A DNA stretch of 9,164 nucleotides from JAZTZP01 sp045637525 (GTDB lineage Bacteria > Bacillota > Clostridia > UBA1381). Positions within the stretch are counted from its first letter, which is position 1. Every line of letters starts with the position of its first letter. This document shows, one piece after another, positions 6,836 to 9,164 of this stretch. A model generated the notes under the pieces. That model saw only the letters and a program-made list of their open reading frames with translations. It was not told the origin of the DNA and made no database searches. Location: positions 1 through 9,164 of the forward strand of contig JAZTZP010000063.1 of the NCBI GenBank assembly GCA_045637525.1. Direction: 5' to 3'. The position numbers were made by a program, and so were the translations under genes.

Positions 6836-6981
6836 GGAAATTGCGTGCTTTTGCAATTTTCCAAATTACAAAAAGTCTACTTATGGAAGTGAGCTGTGCG
6901 AACAACAGTTACGATAGTGACTTTTTGCCCCCAAGACCCGGGGTTAGGGGGTTGAAGATTTTTAAATCTTTTTTATATCCG
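6836..6981. repeat. Cluster of inverted repeats between rnpB and the antiporter gene
   Basis: Four dyads lie in a row with no supported gene. First, GGAAATTGC (6837-6845) with GCAATTTTCC (6853-6862), one bulge. Second, a 59-base imperfect palindrome: CAAAAAGTC (6869-6877) with GACTTTTTG (6919-6927), continued by ACT/AGT across a one-base bulge, and topped by an inner stem of GTGAGCTGT with ACAGTTAC (about 6890-6912). Third, CCCCCAA with TTAGGGGG (about 6928-6951). Fourth, AAGATTT with AAATCTT near 6955-6972, followed by T-rich sequence. The G/C-rich third element stands out from the A/T-rich surroundings. It could be a dispersed intergenic palindromic element, a small structured RNA or a binding region. 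I do not recognise it as a named family. Confidence 0.5.
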
Positions 6982-6996
6982 AAAAAATCAATCGAC

Positions 6997-7033
6997 AAAA
7001 ACAAAAACCGGGGCATCTCCCGGTTTTGTTTTT
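6997..7033 (-). terminator. Terminator of the antiporter gene
   Basis: On the minus strand, the arm at 7019-7033 (CCCGGTTTT core) pairs with 6997-7012 with a single bulge and a 6-base loop, followed by two runs of five T split by one G. The outer A-T pairs reach into the TAA stop codon of the antiporter gene, as at the end of the pot operon. Confidence 0.85.
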
Positions 7034-8330
7034 ATTTTTCACGTGAAGTCTTTGCCATTTCAAGCTTTGTTTGTCTACGACTCTTTACATGTTCAGGCAT
7101 AGGCTTGATATCACCTGCAGCCTTAAGTGCCTGCCTTGTCAATACAGGACCTATAAGCTCATAAATAAGAACTGCAAACAGTGTTATATTTCTTATAAGA
7201 TTTCCCTGTTCGCCCAAAGCCATAGCAGTTGCACACATACCAAGTGCAACACCTGCCTGAGGCAGAAGTGTAATACCAAGATATTTGCAAATCTGCGGCG
7301 CACACTTTGTAGCCTTCGCACTTATATACGTACCGGTGTATTTTCCTAAAGAACGGAAAAGAATATATACTATACCGATAACAACAATTGCCCAGTCTGC
7401 AAATACCTTCAACTCCAGCTCCGCACCGCTTATTACAAAGAACAGTGCAAAAAGTGGTGAAGTCCATTTATCAGCCTGCCCCATAAGGTCATGAGACAGC
7501 TCACATATATTGCAGAATACAGTTCCAAGCATCATACAAACAAGAAGCGATGAAAAGCTGATGTGTACAGGGCCTATATGGAAGTCAAGCATAGAAAGTG
7601 CAACCGTTAAAAACACGAAAGTAATAGTCATATTAAGACGGTTTGTGTTTGAGTTAAACATCTTTTCAAGCTGTGTTAAAATCCAACCCATAATCGCGCC
7701 CAAAGCAAGTGAACATACTATTTCAACAAGCGGATTTACTATAATTGATACCATATCAACGCTACCTACAATAAGCGTTTTTGAAATACCGAAGAATACT
7801 GCAAATACTATAAGACCAACAGCATCATCAAGAGCAACAATCGGCAGGAGCAAGTCTGTAAGAGGACCTTTAGCCTTATACTGACGAACTACCATAAGTG
7901 TTGCGGCAGGTGCTGTTGCGGTCGCAATCGCTCCGAGAGTTAAAACCTGAGACAAGGTAAGCTTATCCGGCATTGCAAGATGAACGAAATATAACGCCAA
8001 ATCAACAAGCAATGTTGCAACGAGTGCCTGAAAAATACCGATAGCCAAGGCTTGTTTTCCTGTCTTTTTTAAATCCTCAAGCCTGAATTCATTTCCGATT
8101 GAAAATGCGATAAAGCCCAACGCCACCTCGGATACAAGCGACAATGCCGCAACAGCTTCTCCCGAATTAAAACCAAGTCCCGAAACCCCAAGACGCCCCA
8201 CGCAATAAGGCCCGATCAAAATACCGGCAATCAGATATGCCGTTACCGAAGGCAACCTCAGCGGCTTAAAAGCTCTTGTCATAAGCAGTCCGGCGAGCAA
8301 TGCAATTGAAACAGATAATAATGTACTCAT
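7032..8330 (-). CDS. CPA2-type monovalent cation/proton antiporter
   Basis: A 432-residue polytopic membrane protein of the Na+/H+ exchanger fold (PF00999-type), with about 12 hydrophobic segments from residue 3 to about 405. The diagnostic core is present: TATAPAATLMVV (137-148) for the unwound helix, and ALDDA (166-170) with the paired aspartates D168-D169 that carry cation and proton in NapA/NhaA-like members. The usual N-terminal RLPSVTAYLIAGILIGP is also clear. There is no C-terminal nucleotide-binding (RCK/TrkA-N) domain as in KefB/C; the protein ends in a short basic tail. Start choice: the frame opens at 8387, but that ATG lies ahead of the expected transcription start (about 8382). 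The ATG at 8330 has AGAGGAAAG ten bases upstream and begins the first helix directly. Na+ versus K+ cannot be decided from sequence. It is a single-gene unit. Confidence 0.9.
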   Translation of the reverse strand: MSTLLSVSIALLAGLLMTRAFKPLRLPSVTAYLIAGILIGPYCVGRLGVSGLGFNSGEAVAALSLVSEVALGFIAFSIGNEFRLEDLKKTGKQALAIGIFQALVATLLVDLALYFVHLAMPDKLTLSQVLTLGAIATATAPAATLMVVRQYKAKGPLTDLLLPIVALDDAVGLIVFAVFFGISKTLIVGSVDMVSIIVNPLVEIVCSLALGAIMGWILTQLEKMFNSNTNRLNMTITFVFLTVALSMLDFHIGPVHISFSSLLVCMMLGTVFCNICELSHDLMGQADKWTSPLFALFFVISGAELELKVFADWAIVVIGIVYILFRSLGKYTGTYISAKATKCAPQICKYLGITLLPQAGVALGMCATAMALGEQGNLIRNITLFAVLIYELIGPVLTRQALKAAGDIKPMPEHVKSRRQTKLEMAKTSREK

Positions 8331-8388
8331 ACTTTTTTCACTTTCCTCTTTCAGATTATAATAATTTAAATCATTTATGCCAAACATT

Positions 8389-8417
8389 ATTATAACAAAC
8401 TAAAACGGTTTTGTCAA
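8389..8417 (-). promoter_or_regulatory. Perfect sigma-A promoter of the antiporter gene
   Basis: On the minus strand, TTGACA (8412-8417), 17 bases, TATAAT (8389-8394). The start near 8382 gives a leader of about 50 bases and excludes the upstream in-frame ATG at 8387. Upstream of it, 8432-8460 holds a weak dyad (AAAAAAG with CTTTTTT) of unknown meaning. Confidence 0.85.
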
Positions 8418-8507
8418 CGACAATTTTGACTAAAAAAGAGGTGTTATATAACGCTTTTTTGGTGTTTTTTCTGTTAAGTCGTGCACCTTTTAAAATACTT
8501 ATTCATC

Positions 8508-8548
8508 AAAAAAGCTCAGCCACGTCAAAATCCGGACTGAGCTTTTTT
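8508..8548 (-). terminator. Terminator of the spoVM micro-operon, possibly bidirectional
   Basis: AAAAAAGCTCAG (8508-8519) pairs perfectly with CTGAGCTTTTTT (8537-8548), with a 17-base loop. It starts 5 bases after the spoVM stop on the minus strand. Six T follow the G/C core on both strands, so it could also stop plus-strand transcripts. Confidence 0.85.
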
Positions 8549-8553
8549 AAAAA

Positions 8554-8622
8554 TTACATTCTGAATATGGCCTTAACCACACCTCTTAACACCTTAGGAA
8601 CTTTTACAACAACGATTTTCAT
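8554..8622 (-). CDS. spoVM: SpoVM-like sporulation peptide, 22 residues
   Basis: A 22-codon gene. The peptide begins MKIVVVKVPK and ends VVKAIFRM. Aligned without gaps to Bacillus subtilis SpoVM (26 residues, recalled from memory), it shares M1, K2, K7, P9, K10, L12, G14, V16 and A18. This includes the proline at position 9 that keeps the helix lying flat on the membrane. SpoVM is an amphipathic helix made in the mother cell that recognises the convex forespore membrane and anchors SpoIVA, starting coat and cortex assembly. The basic/hydrophobic alternation here fits that role. AAAGGA lies ten bases before the ATG, 16 bases after the stop of the small membrane-protein gene, and a strong terminator follows at once. 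The C terminus is about four residues shorter than in Bacillus. Finding it supports a spore-forming host. Confidence 0.85.
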   Translation of the reverse strand: MKIVVVKVPKVLRGVVKAIFRM

Positions 8623-8638
8623 AAAACACACGTCCTTT

Positions 8639-8818
8639 CTACCATTCAAAAATACACAGATATGCCACCAACAGTAAAAGTACAGTTTCAAGAGCCGCTA
8701 CAAACGCCAGCGGAAAAAACATTCCCACAGCCGTTCCGACACAAAACGAAAGAACCGCCACCCCCAGCGACTTGCAGGTAAGCACGTCACCGCACCTAAA
8801 ACACAGCTTTGCCTTCAA
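8639..8818 (-). CDS. Small cysteine-containing membrane protein, co-transcribed with spoVM
   Basis: A 59-residue protein that starts with TTG. The start is set by AAGAGGTGAGGGAG, with AGGTGA seven bases ahead; no ATG or GTG in frame competes. Residues 2-16 are basic with three cysteines (CFRCG at 6-10 and C15), resembling a minimal zinc-ribbon knuckle (CxxC) but with too few ligands for certainty. Residues about 17-36 and 38-57 form two hydrophobic helices split by a proline (FFPLAF), ending in EW. This suggests a membrane hairpin with the cysteine-rich head in the cytoplasm. I do not recognise a named family. The 16-base gap to spoVM and the shared terminator make one transcript, so I infer a role in the sporulating mother cell or forespore membrane. 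It could instead be a passenger gene. Confidence 0.7.
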   Translation of the reverse strand: MKAKLCFRCGDVLTCKSLGVAVLSFCVGTAVGMFFPLAFVAALETVLLLLVAYLCIFEW

Positions 8819-8868
8819 AACTCCCTCACCTCTTAATTAAACCCAACATCTCAGGCTTTTATTTAATA

Positions 8869-8877
8869 TATAATATG
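8869..8877 (-). promoter_or_regulatory. Possible mother-cell sigma (E/K) -10 element
   Basis: On the minus strand CATATTATA matches the CATAnnnTA form of sigma-K -10 boxes and partly the CATACANT of sigma-E. It lies about 50 bases before the TTG start of the spoVM micro-operon. I could not find a convincing -35, so this is tentative. A sporulation sigma factor is expected because spoVM of Bacillus depends on sigma-E. Confidence 0.3.
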
Positions 8878-8959
8878 CAGGGCTTTAAAGAGTGTTACCA
8901 ATTAATGCTTTCTCATTTTTTACAATCCTCCGGCATACCTTACTCCTATGTCAGAACTG

Positions 8960-9164
8960 TTAAATATCAATAAACCGTAATACAGCATCATCATCAGCAT
9001 AAAGCTCCGATATATACCGAGTCGTTATCTCCTCCACCGTCTCAGAAAAGCCAAGGTCAACCCCAAAGCTTTTAAAATACTCATGCTGCCCCGAAACAAA
9101 CTCATTAGCCGACACCCCGGCTTTTCTTGCCATTTCCAAAACGGCAATCCTCTCAAATTCATAG
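8960..9164 (-). CDS. C-terminal end of an unrecognised protein (partial)
   Basis: The final 67 residues and TAA stop of a gene that begins beyond the right edge; the first full codon is at 9163. The visible part starts YEFERIAVLEMARKAGVS and ends AVLRFIDI. It is rich in Glu, Ala and Phe, predicted mainly helical, soluble and acidic near the end. Codon use and steady reading (no stop, sensible composition) support a real gene. I see no motif that names it. No hairpin terminator follows, so transcription might continue into the spoVM micro-operon, about 140 bases on. Confidence 0.65.
   Translation of the reverse strand, partial: YEFERIAVLEMARKAGVSANEFVSGQHEYFKSFGVDLGFSETVEEITTRYISELYADDDAVLRFIDI

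Noticed and set aside
8411..8677. 88-residue plus-strand ORF
   Set aside because: It runs antisense across the terminator, spoVM and the end of the small membrane-protein gene, and lacks a ribosome site.
8554..8818. AgrD/AgrB-type peptide signalling pair
   Set aside because: The small peptide plus small membrane protein suggested it at first, but the peptide has no cysteine for a thiolactone and fits SpoVM closely, and the membrane protein is far too short and lacks AgrB protease residues.
1..9164. CRISPR array, insertion sequence, prophage or defence island
   Set aside because: No regularly spaced repeats, transposase, integrase or known defence domains were seen; the gene content is core and housekeeping apart from the sporulation micro-operon.

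Overview
The window looks like part of a low-GC, spore-forming Clostridia (Firmicutes/Bacillota) chromosome. The evidence is AT-rich intergenic DNA, several perfect sigma-A promoters (TTGACA-17-TATAAT), strong AGGAGG-type ribosome binding sites, a DUF348-G5-3D cell-wall protein, a type-A RNase P RNA and a tiny spoVM-like sporulation gene. I cannot name a genus from the sequence. Nearly all protein genes are on the minus strand; rnpB is the clear exception.

Layout. Bases 1-482 hold no convincing protein gene. They hold a very strong leftward promoter with an A/T-tract UP element, followed by a leader with repeated boxA-like TTGAAAAAT motifs. This looks like the start of a ribosomal RNA operon lying left of the window. 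Bases 483-1565 encode a secreted DUF348/G5/3D wall-remodelling protein with its own consensus promoter and a leader of about 140 nt. Bases 1916-6193 are one leftward polyamine operon: an XRE-cupin regulator, then potA, potB, potC and potD (complete spermidine/putrescine ABC importer), closed by a strong terminator that overlaps the potD stop codon. Bases 6433-6780 are rnpB on the plus strand, with promoter and terminator. Bases 6836-6981 are a non-coding cluster of inverted repeats of unknown function. Bases 7032-8330 encode a CPA2-type cation/proton antiporter; its promoter shows that the start is 57 bases inside the longest ORF.

Bases 8554-8818 hold a two-gene micro-operon. A 59-residue cysteine-containing membrane protein with a TTG start is followed by a 22-residue SpoVM homologue and a strong hairpin terminator. 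Bases 8960-9164 are the C-terminal end of an unrecognised gene that runs in from the right.

How the parts work together: the pot operon is a self-contained uptake system, with a sensor-regulator probably controlling its own promoter. The 3D protein and SpoVM concern envelope or spore morphogenesis. rnpB and the inferred rRNA operon belong to the RNA-processing and translation core. The most useful new reading is the micro-operon at 8554-8818, because both genes are short enough to be missed by routine gene calling. The structured repeat cluster after rnpB is the least explained element.
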